A stretch of DNA of 41,789 nt, from NCBI GenBank assembly GCA_019119235.1, contig DWXL01000013.1, forward strand, positions 1 to 41,789, in the 5' to 3' direction. This document shows positions 15,997-25,173 of the stretch, piece after piece. Each line of letters begins with the position of its first letter. Position 1 is the first letter of the stretch. This DNA comes from Candidatus Blautia excrementigallinarum. GTDB lineage: Bacteria; Bacillota; Clostridia; Lachnospirales; Lachnospiraceae. Both the position numbers and the translations under genes were made by a program. Below the pieces are notes generated by a model, which ran no database searches, had not been told where the DNA came from, and worked only from the letters and a program-made list of their open reading frames with translations.

Positions 15997-17088
15997 ATGG
16001 CAGAAAACGTTTTGAATGTAAAGCGGGAGGGCGAATTCACCTATCCCATTCTTTTTGAAAATGATTTTGAGAAGCTGGCAGAATCCGTAAAAAAAGAAGG
16101 CCTGGACGGCCGTAATGTCTGTATTGTTGCAGACAGCAACACAGCGCCTCTTTATGCAGAAAAAGTTAAGAACGTACTTGCGACGGTATGTCCGAATGTT
16201 TTTCTGTTTACGTTTCCGGCCGGAGAGGCCAGCAAGAATCTTGATACCGTCCAGGAACTGTACGAAACCCTGATCGTCAATAAAATGGACAGGAAAGGCT
16301 TTCTGGCGGCTCTGGGGGGAGGCGTTACGGGCGACCTGACAGGTTTCTGCGCGGCCACATATCTCAGGGGGATCGACTTTATACAGATTCCTACGACACT
16401 GCTTGCCCAAGTGGACAGTAGCGTGGGAGGAAAAACGGGCGTTGATTTCCGCCAGTACAAGAATATGGTGGGCGCTTTTCATCAGCCCCGCCTTGTATAC
16501 ATGAATATGGAGACACTGAGAAGCCTGCCTGTGGAGGAATTTGCCTGCGGCATGGGAGAAGTGCTGAAGACAGGTCTTATATGCGACGGTGAATTTTTCC
16601 GTTCTGTATGCAGGAACCAGGAAGCTATCCGGAGCCATGACGCTGATCTTCTGGCTTCCGTGATCCACAGATGCTGCGAGATTAAAGCCGGTGTTGTAGA
16701 ACGCGATCCGAGAGAGCAGGGAGAGCGCGCTCTTCTGAATCTGGGACATACGGTGGGACACGCAGTGGAGAAACTGATGGATTTTCAGCTGCTTCATGGA
16801 CAGTGCGTCAGCATAGGACTGGCCGCGGCGGCGGAAATATCAAGGAAACGCGGTTTTCTGACAGATCAGGAATATGAAGAGATCCGCTCCGGATGCAGAC
16901 TTTTCGGCCTGCCTGTCGATGTTTCCGGTCTCAGGGCGGAAGACATACTGGCGGCTACAAAGAACGATAAAAAAATGGAACAGGGACAGATCAAATTCAT
17001 TCTTATGAAGGGAATCGGACACAGCTTTGTGGACAGGACAGTTACAGATACTGAACTGTCAGAAGGAATCCGGAGTATACTGAGATGA
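15997..17088 (+). CDS. aroB: 3-dehydroquinate synthase
   Basis: A 363-residue shikimate-pathway enzyme converting DAHP to 3-dehydroquinate with NAD and a divalent metal. Visible motifs are the NAD-binding GGGVTGDLTGF, the TTLLAQVDSSVGGKTGVD strand and the metal ligands in GEVLKTG, NLGHTVGHAVE and LLHGQCVSIG. I prefer ATG 15997 over ATG 15982, because AGGAGGG (15986-15992) falls between them and can serve only the inner start. No other aro gene is adjacent. The gene ends in a 4-bp ATGA overlap with lspA. Confidence 0.95.
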   Translation: MAENVLNVKREGEFTYPILFENDFEKLAESVKKEGLDGRNVCIVADSNTAPLYAEKVKNVLATVCPNVFLFTFPAGEASKNLDTVQELYETLIVNKMDRKGFLAALGGGVTGDLTGFCAATYLRGIDFIQIPTTLLAQVDSSVGGKTGVDFRQYKNMVGAFHQPRLVYMNMETLRSLPVEEFACGMGEVLKTGLICDGEFFRSVCRNQEAIRSHDADLLASVIHRCCEIKAGVVERDPREQGERALLNLGHTVGHAVEKLMDFQLLHGQCVSIGLAAAAEISRKRGFLTDQEYEEIRSGCRLFGLPVDVSGLRAEDILAATKNDKKMEQGQIKFILMKGIGHSFVDRTVTDTELSEGIRSILR

Positions 17089-17606
17089 AAGATAATCAGC
17101 AGCCCGTGAAAGGAAGAACGGCCAGTATGTGGAGTCTTCTGTTTATCGCAGGAATCGTCCTTCTTACAGCGTCTGATCAGTTTACAAAATATCTTGCCTC
17201 TTTTTATCTCAAAGACACAGAAGGAATTACTCTTATTCCCGGAGTTTTGAAGCTTCAATATCTGGAAAACAGAGGAATGGCCTTCGGTATGCTTCAGGGA
17301 AAACAGGTTTTTCTTATCCTGATCTGTGTTATATTTTTGGGAGCCGCTGTTCTTTTGTTTTTCCGTGTTCCCAAAAACAGTTATTATGTTCCGCTGATCA
17401 CTGTGACGGCAGTGCTTGCCGGGGGCGCCGCGGGGAATCTTATTGACCGTATTTTACGGGGATATGTAGTGGATTTCATATATTTTTCACTGATCGATTT
17501 TCCGGTTTTTAACGTCGCGGACATTTATGTGGTCTGCGGCGGGATTGCTCTGGTGCTGATCGTGATCTTTAAATATAAAGACGGAGATTTCAGTTTTCTT
17601 TTTTAA
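17085..17606 (+). CDS. lspA: Lipoprotein signal peptidase (signal peptidase II)
   Basis: A 173-residue membrane protease that cleaves prolipoprotein signal peptides. Four transmembrane helices are evident (about 15-31, 75-93, 101-119, 142-165). The catalytic aspartates are D130 in RGYVVDFIYF and D146 in FNVADIYVV. Conserved DQFTKYLA and LENRGMAFGML segments are present. The start overlaps the aroB stop by 4 bp, so its translation is coupled. Confidence 0.96.
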   Translation: MKDNQQPVKGRTASMWSLLFIAGIVLLTASDQFTKYLASFYLKDTEGITLIPGVLKLQYLENRGMAFGMLQGKQVFLILICVIFLGAAVLLFFRVPKNSYYVPLITVTAVLAGGAAGNLIDRILRGYVVDFIYFSLIDFPVFNVADIYVVCGGIALVLIVIFKYKDGDFSFLF

Positions 17607-17622
17607 GGAATTATAATTAATT

Positions 17623-18537
17623 ATGGATATAAAGGATTTCATCGTAGAAGCGGGAGAGCAGTCTCTGCGGATCGACAGATATCTGTCCGAACGCTGCGCA
17701 GATTTTTCCCGTTCCTATCTTCAGAAACTTCTCAAGGACCAGGCTGTTTCCGTAAATGGAAAGCCGGTAAAAGCAAATTATAAGACGCAGGAGGGTGACC
17801 ACATCCTCCTTGAAATTCCGGATCTCAAAGAACCGGACATTCTTCCAGAGGATATTCCTCTGGATATTCTTTATGAAGATGAATATCTTATGGTCATAAA
17901 CAAGCCGAAAGACATGGTGGTGCATCCTAGTGCAGGACACATGGAAGGAACCCTTGTTAACGGTATCATGGCTCACTGCAAGGGTCATCTTTCCGGGATC
18001 AACGGGGTTCTCCGTCCCGGAATCGTACACAGGATCGACAAGGACACCACTGGAGCTCTTCTGGTGTGTAAAGATGACGCAGTACACAGGGATATCGCGG
18101 AACAGCTGAAAGAACACAGCATCAAAAGGCGTTACCGGGCCATTGTCCAGGGAAACCTGAAAGAAGACGAGGGTACGGTGGACGCTCCCATCGGCCGCCA
18201 TCCCATAGACCGCAAAAAAATGGCCGTGAATTATAAAAATGGCAAAGAAGCGGTAACACATTATAAAGTACTGGAGCGTTTCGGCCAGTATACTTATATT
18301 GAATGCCGTCTGGAAACAGGTCGCACCCATCAGATCCGCGTGCATATGGCAAGTATCGGACATCCCCTTCTGGGAGATACGGTCTACGGAACGGCCAAAA
18401 ATCCATGGAAGCTTCAGGGACAGACTCTTCACGCCATGATCCTTGGTTTCCGCCATCCTGTTACCGGTGAATATATGGAATTTGAGGCTCCTTTGCCAGA
18501 ATATTTTTGCAAACTGTTGGATAAATTAAGAAAATAG
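17623..18537 (+). CDS. RluA/RluD-family pseudouridine synthase
   Basis: A 304-residue rRNA-modifying enzyme. An N-terminal S4 domain (about 14-66) carries RIDRYLSERCADFSRSYLQK. The catalytic domain has the HRIDKDTTG motif with nucleophile D139, followed by RRYRAIVQG and GRTHQIRVHMASIGHPLLGD. The lspA-rluD order is widely conserved. It is closest in architecture to RluD, which modifies helix 69 of 23S rRNA, but the target is not shown by sequence alone. AAGGAA lies before ATG 17623. Confidence 0.93.
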   Translation: MDIKDFIVEAGEQSLRIDRYLSERCADFSRSYLQKLLKDQAVSVNGKPVKANYKTQEGDHILLEIPDLKEPDILPEDIPLDILYEDEYLMVINKPKDMVVHPSAGHMEGTLVNGIMAHCKGHLSGINGVLRPGIVHRIDKDTTGALLVCKDDAVHRDIAEQLKEHSIKRRYRAIVQGNLKEDEGTVDAPIGRHPIDRKKMAVNYKNGKEAVTHYKVLERFGQYTYIECRLETGRTHQIRVHMASIGHPLLGDTVYGTAKNPWKLQGQTLHAMILGFRHPVTGEYMEFEAPLPEYFCKLLDKLRK

Positions 18538-18567
18538 TTGTCTTTTCTTCGGAAAATATTGTATAAT
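18538..18567 (+). promoter_or_regulatory. Promoter of the cytidylate-kinase-like gene
   Basis: TTGTCT (18538-18543), an 18-bp spacer and a consensus TATAAT (18562-18567). It begins on the stop codon of the pseudouridine synthase gene and leads to an AAGGGAG ribosome site before ATG 18610. Confidence 0.65.
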
Positions 18568-18609
18568 ACTAAATAGATATAATGTTTTCGCAGAAGGGAG
18601 TGTACATCA

Positions 18610-19245
18610 ATGAATAAAACAAGTTCAATTATTACCATCGGACGTGAATACGGCAGCGGAGGAAGACAGATCGGTCAGGAAGTCGCCAATTATTTCGGCA
18701 TCAAATGCTACGATAAAGAGCTTCTGGAGCACGCGGCCAGCGACAGCGGTATCTGTAAAGAATTATTCGAGCATCATGATGAGAAGCCTACCAACAGTTT
18801 CCTCTATTCTCTTGTCATGGACACCTATTCTTTCGGATATTCTTCTGCGGGATATAACGAAATGCCAATGAACCATAAGATTTTCCTGGCGCAGTTTGAA
18901 GCGATCAAGAAGCTGGCGGGAGAGGGCCCCTGCGTTATGGTAGGACGCTGCGCGGATTACGCCCTTGCGGACTGGAAAGACTGCTTCAGCGTATTCATCC
19001 ATGCGGATCTGGACGCCCGTATCCGAAGGATCGCCACGAAATATAAACTGTCTGACAAGAAAGCGAAGGATACCATCATTAAGACAGACAAGAGCAGATC
19101 CAGTTATTATAATTATTATACGAATAAGAAGTGGGGCGACGCCCAGAGTTATAATCTCTGCATCGACAGCAGCAAGCTGGGTATCGACAGCACCGCGCAG
19201 GTGATCATCCAGGCTGTTCAGATTTTCGACGCCTCCAAGAAATAG
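18610..19245 (+). CDS. Cytidylate kinase-like family protein
   Basis: A 211-residue P-loop kinase-like protein. The nucleotide-binding loop is in [19 protein letters not shown] (about 11-29), followed by [14 protein letters not shown]. Later motifs are [11 protein letters not shown] and [14 protein letters not shown]. This family is distinct from true CMP kinase (Cmk) and is abundant in Lachnospiraceae; its substrate is not established. It has its own promoter and stands 15 nt before dtd. Confidence 0.88.
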   Translation: MNKTSSIITIGREYGSGGRQIGQEVANYFGIKCYDKELLEHAASDSGICKELFEHHDEKPTNSFLYSLVMDTYSFGYSSAGYNEMPMNHKIFLAQFEAIKKLAGEGPCVMVGRCADYALADWKDCFSVFIHADLDARIRRIATKYKLSDKKAKDTIIKTDKSRSSYYNYYTNKKWGDAQSYNLCIDSSKLGIDSTAQVIIQAVQIFDASKK

Positions 19246-19259
19246 GGAGAATTAGACTT

Positions 19260-19706
19260 ATGAAATTTCTGATCCAGCGTGTTCTGGAGGCATCTGTAAA
19301 AGTAGACGGAGAGACTGTAGGAAGCATCGGAAAAGGCCTGCTTGTTTTTGTGGGCGCCGGAAGAGAGGACGACCGGGCGGCTGCGGACAAATATCTGAAA
19401 AAACTTCTTGGACTGAGGATCTTTGAGGATGAAAACGGTAAAACGAATCTTTCTCTGAAAGATGTGAACGGAGAGCTTCTTTTTGTATCACAGTTTACGC
19501 TGTACGCCAACTGCAAAAAAGGCAACCGTCCCAGCTTCATCGAAGCAGGCGATCCGGATACAGCCAACGAACTGTACGAATATATTATCCGTGAAGCCTC
19601 TAAATCTGTTCCCGTTGTCCGGCACGGAATATTCGGAGCCGATATGAAAGTCCATCTTGTTAACGACGGACCGTTTACCATTATTCTTGACGAACATATC
19701 CTGTAA
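19260..19706 (+). CDS. dtd: D-aminoacyl-tRNA deacylase
   Basis: A 148-residue enzyme that hydrolyses D-amino acids mischarged on tRNA. Diagnostic segments are the N-terminal [18 protein letters not shown], the [17 protein letters not shown] active-site region (about 78-94) and [14 protein letters not shown] at the C-terminus. Length matches the family. ATG 19260 follows AGGGAGA. The coding region ends about 100 nt before the recombinase gene without an obvious terminator. Confidence 0.95.
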   Translation: MKFLIQRVLEASVKVDGETVGSIGKGLLVFVGAGREDDRAAADKYLKKLLGLRIFEDENGKTNLSLKDVNGELLFVSQFTLYANCKKGNRPSFIEAGDPDTANELYEYIIREASKSVPVVRHGIFGADMKVHLVNDGPFTIILDEHIL

Positions 19707-19719
19707 AATCCGCAGGTAT

Positions 19720-19748
19720 TTGTACCATATCAGAGAGTAATGGATTAT
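19720..19748 (+). promoter_or_regulatory. Possible promoter of the tyrosine recombinase gene
   Basis: TTGTAC (19720-19725), a 17-bp spacer and GATTAT (19743-19748). The match is moderate. No better promoter was seen in the 103-bp gap. Confidence 0.4.
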
Positions 19749-19809
19749 GCAGGTGTGATACATCTATACGACAAACCCGAGTTTTTCAAATAGATCTGGA
19801 GTTATTTTT

Positions 19810-20868
19810 ATGGAAAACAGACAGACTTATCATGAACATACAGATATCGAAAACACTCTGCGTCTCCGTCAGGTACTGGAAACCCTACCTCCGTTCTGCA
19901 GGGACTATTTCCGTTCCATAGACGCCACCACAACAACGAAAACCAGAATATCCTACGCATACGACATCCGCATCTTCTTTCAGTTTCTTCTGGAGAGCAA
20001 TCCTGCTTTTAAGGGTAAAACCATGAGGGATATCGACGTAGGCGTTCTGGACCAGATCAAGGCACTTGATATCGAGGAATATCAGGAATATCTTAAAGTC
20101 TACCAGAACGGCGAACGTATGGAAACCAACGGCGAACGTGGCCTGAAACGCAAGATTTCCGCTTTGCGAAGCTTTTATGCCTACTATTATAAAAGGGAAA
20201 TGATCCACACCAATCCTACCGTCCTCGTGGACGTTCCCAAGATCCATCAGAAAAGTATCATTCGTCTGGACGCGGACGAAGTCGCCATGCTTCTGGATTA
20301 TATCGAACACTGCGGCGATCATCTTACCGGACAGAAACGTGTGTTCTATGAAAAAACAAAAGAGAGAGACCTGGCTATCGTAACTTTGCTTCTGGGAACG
20401 GGGATCCGCGTGTCTGAATGTGTGGGCCTTGATATTGAAGACGTCGATTTTAAGAACAACGGGATCAAAGTAACACGTAAAGGCGGAAATGAAATGGTTG
20501 TCTATTTCGGTCCGGAAGTGGAAAAAGCGCTGAAACGGTATCTGGAGGTAAGAGAAGGGATCACTCCTCTCGCCGGCCATGAGCACGCGCTCTTCTACTC
20601 TTCCCAGCGCCGCCGGATCGGCGTGCAGGCTGTGGAAAACCTGGTGAAAAAATATGCCCGTCAGATCACCACCACGAAGAAAATAACGCCTCATAAGCTG
20701 CGCAGCACCTACGGCACTGCTTTGTATCAGGAAACAGGCGATATTTACCTTGTAGCGGACGTTCTGGGCCATAGGGACGTTAATACCACCAAGAAGCATT
20801 ACGCCGCCCTGGACGACGCCAGAAGACGTCAGGCTGCCTCCGCGGTACGGCTCCGTGAGGAAGAATAA
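19810..20868 (+). CDS. XerS-like tyrosine recombinase
   Basis: A 352-residue tyrosine recombinase. An N-terminal SAM-like core-binding domain (about 25-130) precedes the catalytic domain. The active-site set is complete: R200 (GTGIRVSE), K224 (VTRKGGNE), H295-xx-R298 (PHKLRST), H321 (LGHRDVNTT) and nucleophile Y331 (KKHYAAL). The length and the opening RQVLETLPPFCRDYFRS resemble XerS, the single-recombinase type that resolves chromosome dimers, rather than the roughly 300-residue XerC/XerD. No phage genes or attachment sites are adjacent. It is closed by a strong terminator. Confidence 0.82.
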   Translation: MENRQTYHEHTDIENTLRLRQVLETLPPFCRDYFRSIDATTTTKTRISYAYDIRIFFQFLLESNPAFKGKTMRDIDVGVLDQIKALDIEEYQEYLKVYQNGERMETNGERGLKRKISALRSFYAYYYKREMIHTNPTVLVDVPKIHQKSIIRLDADEVAMLLDYIEHCGDHLTGQKRVFYEKTKERDLAIVTLLLGTGIRVSECVGLDIEDVDFKNNGIKVTRKGGNEMVVYFGPEVEKALKRYLEVREGITPLAGHEHALFYSSQRRRIGVQAVENLVKKYARQITTTKKITPHKLRSTYGTALYQETGDIYLVADVLGHRDVNTTKKHYAALDDARRRQAASAVRLREEE

Positions 20869-20890
20869 AACAAATTCAGGTACAGAAATA

Positions 20891-20930
20891 CCCCGGAGGG
20901 ATTTATATGAAATCCTTCCGGGGTTTCTCT
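20891..20930 (+). terminator. Terminator after the recombinase gene
   Basis: A 14-bp stem pairs 20891-20904 (CCCCGGAGGGATTT) with 20910-20923 (AAATCCTTCCGGGG), one G-T pair, 5-nt loop, then TTTCTCT. It stands between convergent genes and might also serve the - strand operon, whose side has a poorer T tract. Confidence 0.85.
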
Positions 20931-20945
20931 CCTGCGGCCATAGGA

Positions 20946-22454
20946 TCAGAATCTCTTGATCTTCCTTGTGGTGGTCTTTTCAAATTCCTGTTCGCGGACG
21001 ATCAGGCTGTAGATCTTTTTCTGGGGAGCCGCGCCGCGGTTGTATTCATCGATAACTTCCTGAAGTTTGGCCCGCACGTCTTTGATATGTTTTTTCTTAA
21101 CATAGTCCTGATCCGGATAGATCTCCGCTTCGATCACTCCGTTGTGCTCGCGCACCAGTACCTCTCCTACCAGGCGGTTCGTGCTGAGAGCGTTTTCCAG
21201 TTCCTCGGGAGAAACATTCTCTCCGTTTTTGGTAATGATCAGGTTCTTCTTGCGGCCGGTCAGAAATACAAATCCGTCCTCGTCCACATAACCCAGATCG
21301 CCTGTCTTCAGCCATCCGTTTTCCAGTGTTTCGGCCGTCTCCTCCGGCATCTTGTAATATCCCTGCATTACGCTGCTTCCCTTCACCCAAAGCTCGCCGT
21401 CCACTGTTTTTGCCTCGCAGTTGGGAAGAAGCTGTCCCACGGAACCTTTGCGGATATTCCATTTCTGGTTGGTGCTGATCACAGGAGAACACTCGGTCAT
21501 GCCGTATCCTTCCTGGATGGTGATGTCGTATTTCTTAAACAGATCGATGTAGGACGGATCCAGATAGGCGCCGCCGCTGCATATAGTGTGGAACTGTTTA
21601 CCGAACACCTGGCTTTTTACGATTTTGGCCGGAAGCAGTGCCGCCTCCTCCAGTTTTTTCGCCATGGTTTCGATCATCAGAGGAACCATAAGGATCATTT
21701 CCGGTTTAAACAGTTTGATATTCTTTGCCACACGCATCAGAGAATCATTGATGCAGATGATGGATCCCAGAGAAACGCCTTTCAGGATATCCATGCTGAG
21801 ACAGTATGCGTGATGGATGGGGAGCACAGTCATGAGCACGGTGCGCTCGGGAATCTTCATATCCAGACAGGTTGCGTTCTCCGCAACATTTCTGTGGGTA
21901 AGCATAACACCTTTGCTTTTTCCTGTTGTTCCGGAGGTAAACATGATGGTACAGAGATCCTCCGGCTGGGGCGCATGATCAAAACTTCCCTTATGTTCTT
22001 TAAGAAGCGGCCAGAACGCCTGGGCGTCCCCGTCGTGTTCACTTTTCTGCATGGAGATCAGTGTTTTCAGCTGCGGACAGCGCTCCTTTGCCATAGCCGC
22101 CACGTCTTTGCGCACTTCGTCGTATACAAGGACAGTGGAATCAGACCGGTCGATCAGATCGCACACATCCTCCGCGGGAAGATTCACGTCAAGGGGAACA
22201 ATCACACTGCCGCTGTTTACGGTTCCAAAGTAGGTAACCAGCCACGGATAGGAGGTCATTCCGATAACCGCGATATGCTTTCCCTGCTCTCCCATATCCC
22301 GGAGAAGGCAGGAGAAACTCTCGCTGTCTTCTTTCAGCTGTGTGTAGGATTTTGATTCAATTTCATTTTTACTTATTTTGTAACGGACAGCGTCCTCCGG
22401 GCCGTATTTTTTCTCTGTATGGACCAGAATATCGCGCACTGTACTGTAAAGCAT
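20946..22454 (-). CDS. AMP-forming acyl-acid ligase of an ACP-dependent pathway
   Basis: A 502-residue adenylate-forming enzyme. The AMP-binding loop MFTSGTTGKSKGVMLTHRN spans about 171-189. Further motifs are GYGMTECSPV, GELWVKGSSVMQGYY, KTGDLGYVDEDGF and the hinge GRKKNLIITKNGENVSPEE. The A10 lysine is in TTRKIKRF at the C-terminus. It probably activates a fatty or other carboxylic acid and loads it onto the ACP encoded 32 nt upstream. No carrier domain is fused. It could instead release a CoA ester; the substrate cannot be read with confidence. It is the last gene of the five-gene operon. Confidence 0.88.
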   Translation of the reverse strand: MLYSTVRDILVHTEKKYGPEDAVRYKISKNEIESKSYTQLKEDSESFSCLLRDMGEQGKHIAVIGMTSYPWLVTYFGTVNSGSVIVPLDVNLPAEDVCDLIDRSDSTVLVYDEVRKDVAAMAKERCPQLKTLISMQKSEHDGDAQAFWPLLKEHKGSFDHAPQPEDLCTIMFTSGTTGKSKGVMLTHRNVAENATCLDMKIPERTVLMTVLPIHHAYCLSMDILKGVSLGSIICINDSLMRVAKNIKLFKPEMILMVPLMIETMAKKLEEAALLPAKIVKSQVFGKQFHTICSGGAYLDPSYIDLFKKYDITIQEGYGMTECSPVISTNQKWNIRKGSVGQLLPNCEAKTVDGELWVKGSSVMQGYYKMPEETAETLENGWLKTGDLGYVDEDGFVFLTGRKKNLIITKNGENVSPEELENALSTNRLVGEVLVREHNGVIEAEIYPDQDYVKKKHIKDVRAKLQEVIDEYNRGAAPQKKIYSLIVREQEFEKTTTRKIKRF

Positions 22455-22486
22455 ATTTTCAATCCTTTCTCCTGTACGGAAATCAG

Positions 22487-22720
22487 TTAATTTTCAGCGG
22501 TGAGCTTCTCAAGATAATCTACAGCTTCCTGAACGGTACGGATATTTGCCGCTTCCTCCTGCTCCACTTCCACGTCGAATTCGTCCTCGATCTCTCCCAG
22601 CATGCTCATGAAATCGAATGATGTAAAACCGAGATCCTCCATAAAACGGGATTCCGGATGTACGTTCTCCGGAGCCACTTCCACATAGTTGCAGATGATT
22701 TCTACTAATTTCTCAAACAT
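22487..22720 (-). CDS. Stand-alone acyl carrier protein
   Basis: A 77-residue acidic four-helix carrier. The phosphopantetheine attachment serine is S34 in DLGFTSFDFMSML; the usual DSLD is replaced by TSFD, which keeps the serine. An AAGGAG site precedes the ATG. Its place between the condensation-domain gene and the AMP ligase indicates a dedicated carrier for this pathway rather than the housekeeping fatty-acid ACP. Confidence 0.92.
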   Translation of the reverse strand: MFEKLVEIICNYVEVAPENVHPESRFMEDLGFTSFDFMSMLGEIEDEFDVEVEQEEAANIRTVQEAVDYLEKLTAEN

Positions 22721-22774
22721 AACTGTTCTCCTTCTTTATATTATAAATTGTTTTACACACAGGCATTCTTAAGT

Positions 22775-24181
22775 TTATACCAGTTTGATAATATCCCCGA
22801 TGGGCAGATCCGGGTTCTCCGTGCCCTTGAACATGATCTTGCACAGATAATAGTAAAGATACTCCAGTTCCTCTCTGGAAACGGCCTTGATCTGATGCTC
22901 GAAGTTGAAGTCAAGCCCGTTGTCCTCGGGACGGTGCATTACAGTAAGATACATTGCCTGAGGACAGGTTCCGTTGGGATACCATTTGGTTTTGTAACGG
23001 GTATCCCCGATATCGTTCAGTCCTTTCTCCTTAAGCGTCAGGGGCTGATAGGTCAGGGACATCGCCTCATAGGTAAGACCTGCGTGGGGCTGGGGATATA
23101 TCTTTGATCTGTACGCGAAATAGGCAGTGGGATCATAATTCGCATGGCGGAAAATCTCATTCTGCTTGTCCCTGATCGCGTATACGCCGTCGATAAACTT
23201 CATATCCTCCGGGAAAACCGTTCGGATCGGGAAGGAATGGATTCTTGTACCGCCGCATTTTTTCTCCTTCAAAGTAGCGCGTCTCGCGATGGCGTTGTTG
23301 ATGGAAACATCCTCGAATCCGTTCATCTTCTGGAAATATGTACGCAGTCCCATGAGAAGAAGGCACGCCAGGGAAACATGATATTTCTCACAGAAGTCCA
23401 TCAGACGTTTTGTGGGCTCTTCTTCCAGGTGGAAAATATCCAGAGCGGATTTTGTATCGTCGGAGGCATTGAAAGCAGAACGGAGCTCGGGATTTTTGAA
23501 CATCTCTCTTGCCGCTTCCAGTTTGTCTCTTCCATGGATGCCGCTGTAAATTGGCTCGCTTTTTTCAATTTCTTTCTGGAAATATTCGATATCTCTCTTC
23601 TGCGCTTTGCTTCCCGCCTCGTAAGCAAGATCTTTTTCCAGCTGTTCGATGTAGGAAGTCATTTCTGTGGGATAAGGAACTCCTTCATATTTCTCGTTAC
23701 AGTAGAGCTCGATAATATCCTTCAGGAAGCAGATCAGAGACTGGGCGTCCACAATCATATGATGTCCCAGGAAATATACTCCGTTGAAACCGTCGGGCAT
23801 TTTGATCATAACCACACGGGTAAGTGGAGAATCCGCCATTTTAAATGGTACGGTGGTCCATTGCTGCATGGTTGCCTCCGCTTCCTCCATGGTCTTATCG
23901 GAGAAATCCACGAATTCTATCTCTTTTTCTTCCGGATCCACAACGTACTGATACCAGGTTCCTTCTTTGTCCTGCGCAAAACGGATCCGCATTCCCTCGC
24001 TTCTTGCATAGGCTTTATTGATAGATTTTGCCAGAAGGTCCCAGTCGATATCAATCTCGATGGTCAGGCTTGTACCGATATTCAGTACCGCCGCGCTGGG
24101 ACAGAACGGCAGGTAATACAGGTGAAACTTCTGCGCTACGGTCAGCGGATAAACTTTGTATCCTTTTCTCTTTCTCATCAT
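22775..24181 (-). CDS. Stand-alone NRPS-type condensation domain protein
   Basis: A 468-residue protein of the CoA/ACP-dependent acyltransferase (condensation) superfamily. The active-site motif is HHMIVDA at 140-146, in place of the common HHxxxDG; the catalytic second histidine and the structural aspartate are kept while Gly becomes Ala. The N-terminal YPLTVAQKFHLYYLP segment matches the start of condensation domains. It would transfer an acyl group from the ACP to an amine or alcohol. Its ATG overlaps the hydrolase stop (ATGA), so the two are coupled. No adenylation or carrier domain is fused. Acceptor unknown. Confidence 0.85.
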   Translation of the reverse strand: MMRKRKGYKVYPLTVAQKFHLYYLPFCPSAAVLNIGTSLTIEIDIDWDLLAKSINKAYARSEGMRIRFAQDKEGTWYQYVVDPEEKEIEFVDFSDKTMEEAEATMQQWTTVPFKMADSPLTRVVMIKMPDGFNGVYFLGHHMIVDAQSLICFLKDIIELYCNEKYEGVPYPTEMTSYIEQLEKDLAYEAGSKAQKRDIEYFQKEIEKSEPIYSGIHGRDKLEAAREMFKNPELRSAFNASDDTKSALDIFHLEEEPTKRLMDFCEKYHVSLACLLLMGLRTYFQKMNGFEDVSINNAIARRATLKEKKCGGTRIHSFPIRTVFPEDMKFIDGVYAIRDKQNEIFRHANYDPTAYFAYRSKIYPQPHAGLTYEAMSLTYQPLTLKEKGLNDIGDTRYKTKWYPNGTCPQAMYLTVMHRPEDNGLDFNFEHQIKAVSREELEYLYYYLCKIMFKGTENPDLPIGDIIKLV

Positions 24182-25122
24182 TTCATTATCCCTCCGATAA
24201 ATGTATCAAGTGCGTTTTCATAGTCCTGTGTGGCTTTGTAATAACTTTCCCCGTGGCCGGCCCCTTTAACGATCAGTTTGTGTTTCGGGGAGGCGCAGTT
24301 TTTATATATCTCTTCGCACATCCAGCAGGGAACGAAGACGTCGTCCGCCCCATGAATAAACAGGATCGGAACTTCCGCCTTTCTCACCTCTCTCGCCGCG
24401 TTGCAGTCGTCAAGGCCGTATCCGGCGTTTTTTCTGTTCAGCTTATCCGCAATCTGGATCATGGGAAACGCCGGCAGGTGATACATACTGTGGAGCACAT
24501 GGGTGAAAACGTCCTTCGCCGAAGTGAAAGCACAGTCGGAAACGATTCCTTTCACCTGAGGCGGCAGATCCAGACCGCTCATCATACAGACGGTCGCTCC
24601 GCCCATGGAATTGCCGGTAAGAAGAATCTGCGCGTCGACGCCGATCTTATTTACCATCCACTTTACCCATTCCAGGCCGTCATAGCGGTCCATGGTGCCG
24701 AAACCAATATAGGTTCCCTCGCTCTCTCCGTGGGCTCTCTCATCGATGAGAAGCATACGGAATCCGTGCTTCAGATAATACCAGGAAAGACTGCCGTAAT
24801 CATTCAGGCCTTTGCTGGTGTAACCGTGAAAACAGATCACGGCCTTCGATCCTTCTTCTCCTTTAAAGTAAGTACCATGCAGCTTCAGGCCGTCCCGTGA
24901 TGTGATCCACACGTCCTCGTGAGGCTGCTCCATCATCCATTCCCGTCTTTCCTGCATAAAGGGAATGTACTTCGGCCAGTCCACGCCGGACATTTTCATG
25001 GTCCTCTCTGTTTTCGCGTTATAGCGCATCATGGTTCTTCTGTAAAAATACGCCGTTCCCCCGGCTTCTGCCAGCGCCGCCGCACCGAGAAGCGCAGCCG
25101 CTCCTTTTGCTATAATTCCCAT
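24178..25122 (-). CDS. Membrane-anchored alpha/beta hydrolase
   Basis: A 314-residue serine hydrolase. A hydrophobic N-terminal segment (about 4-26) can act as a membrane anchor or signal. The catalytic domain shows FHGYTS, nucleophile S172 in GNSMGG, an acid in HGADDVF (D260/D261) and H290 in GAGHGES. It resembles the BAAT/YqkD-like acyl hydrolase group. In context it may release or transfer the acyl product, or hydrolyse a substrate. The gene lies 51 nt after the SCP2-domain gene and is coupled to the condensation gene by a 4-bp overlap. Confidence 0.87.
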   Translation of the reverse strand: MGIIAKGAAALLGAAALAEAGGTAYFYRRTMMRYNAKTERTMKMSGVDWPKYIPFMQERREWMMEQPHEDVWITSRDGLKLHGTYFKGEEGSKAVICFHGYTSKGLNDYGSLSWYYLKHGFRMLLIDERAHGESEGTYIGFGTMDRYDGLEWVKWMVNKIGVDAQILLTGNSMGGATVCMMSGLDLPPQVKGIVSDCAFTSAKDVFTHVLHSMYHLPAFPMIQIADKLNRKNAGYGLDDCNAAREVRKAEVPILFIHGADDVFVPCWMCEEIYKNCASPKHKLIVKGAGHGESYYKATQDYENALDTFIGGIMK

Positions 25123-25173
25123 ATACGTTCGCCTGCCTTCTGATAGATTTAAATAATATGGTTCCGCTTATTT

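Noticed and set aside
19810-20868. Prophage or integrative element integrase
   Set aside because: No phage, conjugation or repeat-flanked segment is adjacent; neighbours are housekeeping genes and the protein looks XerS-like.
20907-22355. 482-codon + strand frame opposite the AMP ligase
   Set aside because: Antisense shadow of a gene with clear adenylation motifs; its translation has no recognisable domain.
23144-24223. 359-codon + strand frame opposite the condensation-domain gene
   Set aside because: Antisense shadow; the - strand protein has conserved motifs, coupling and ribosome sites.
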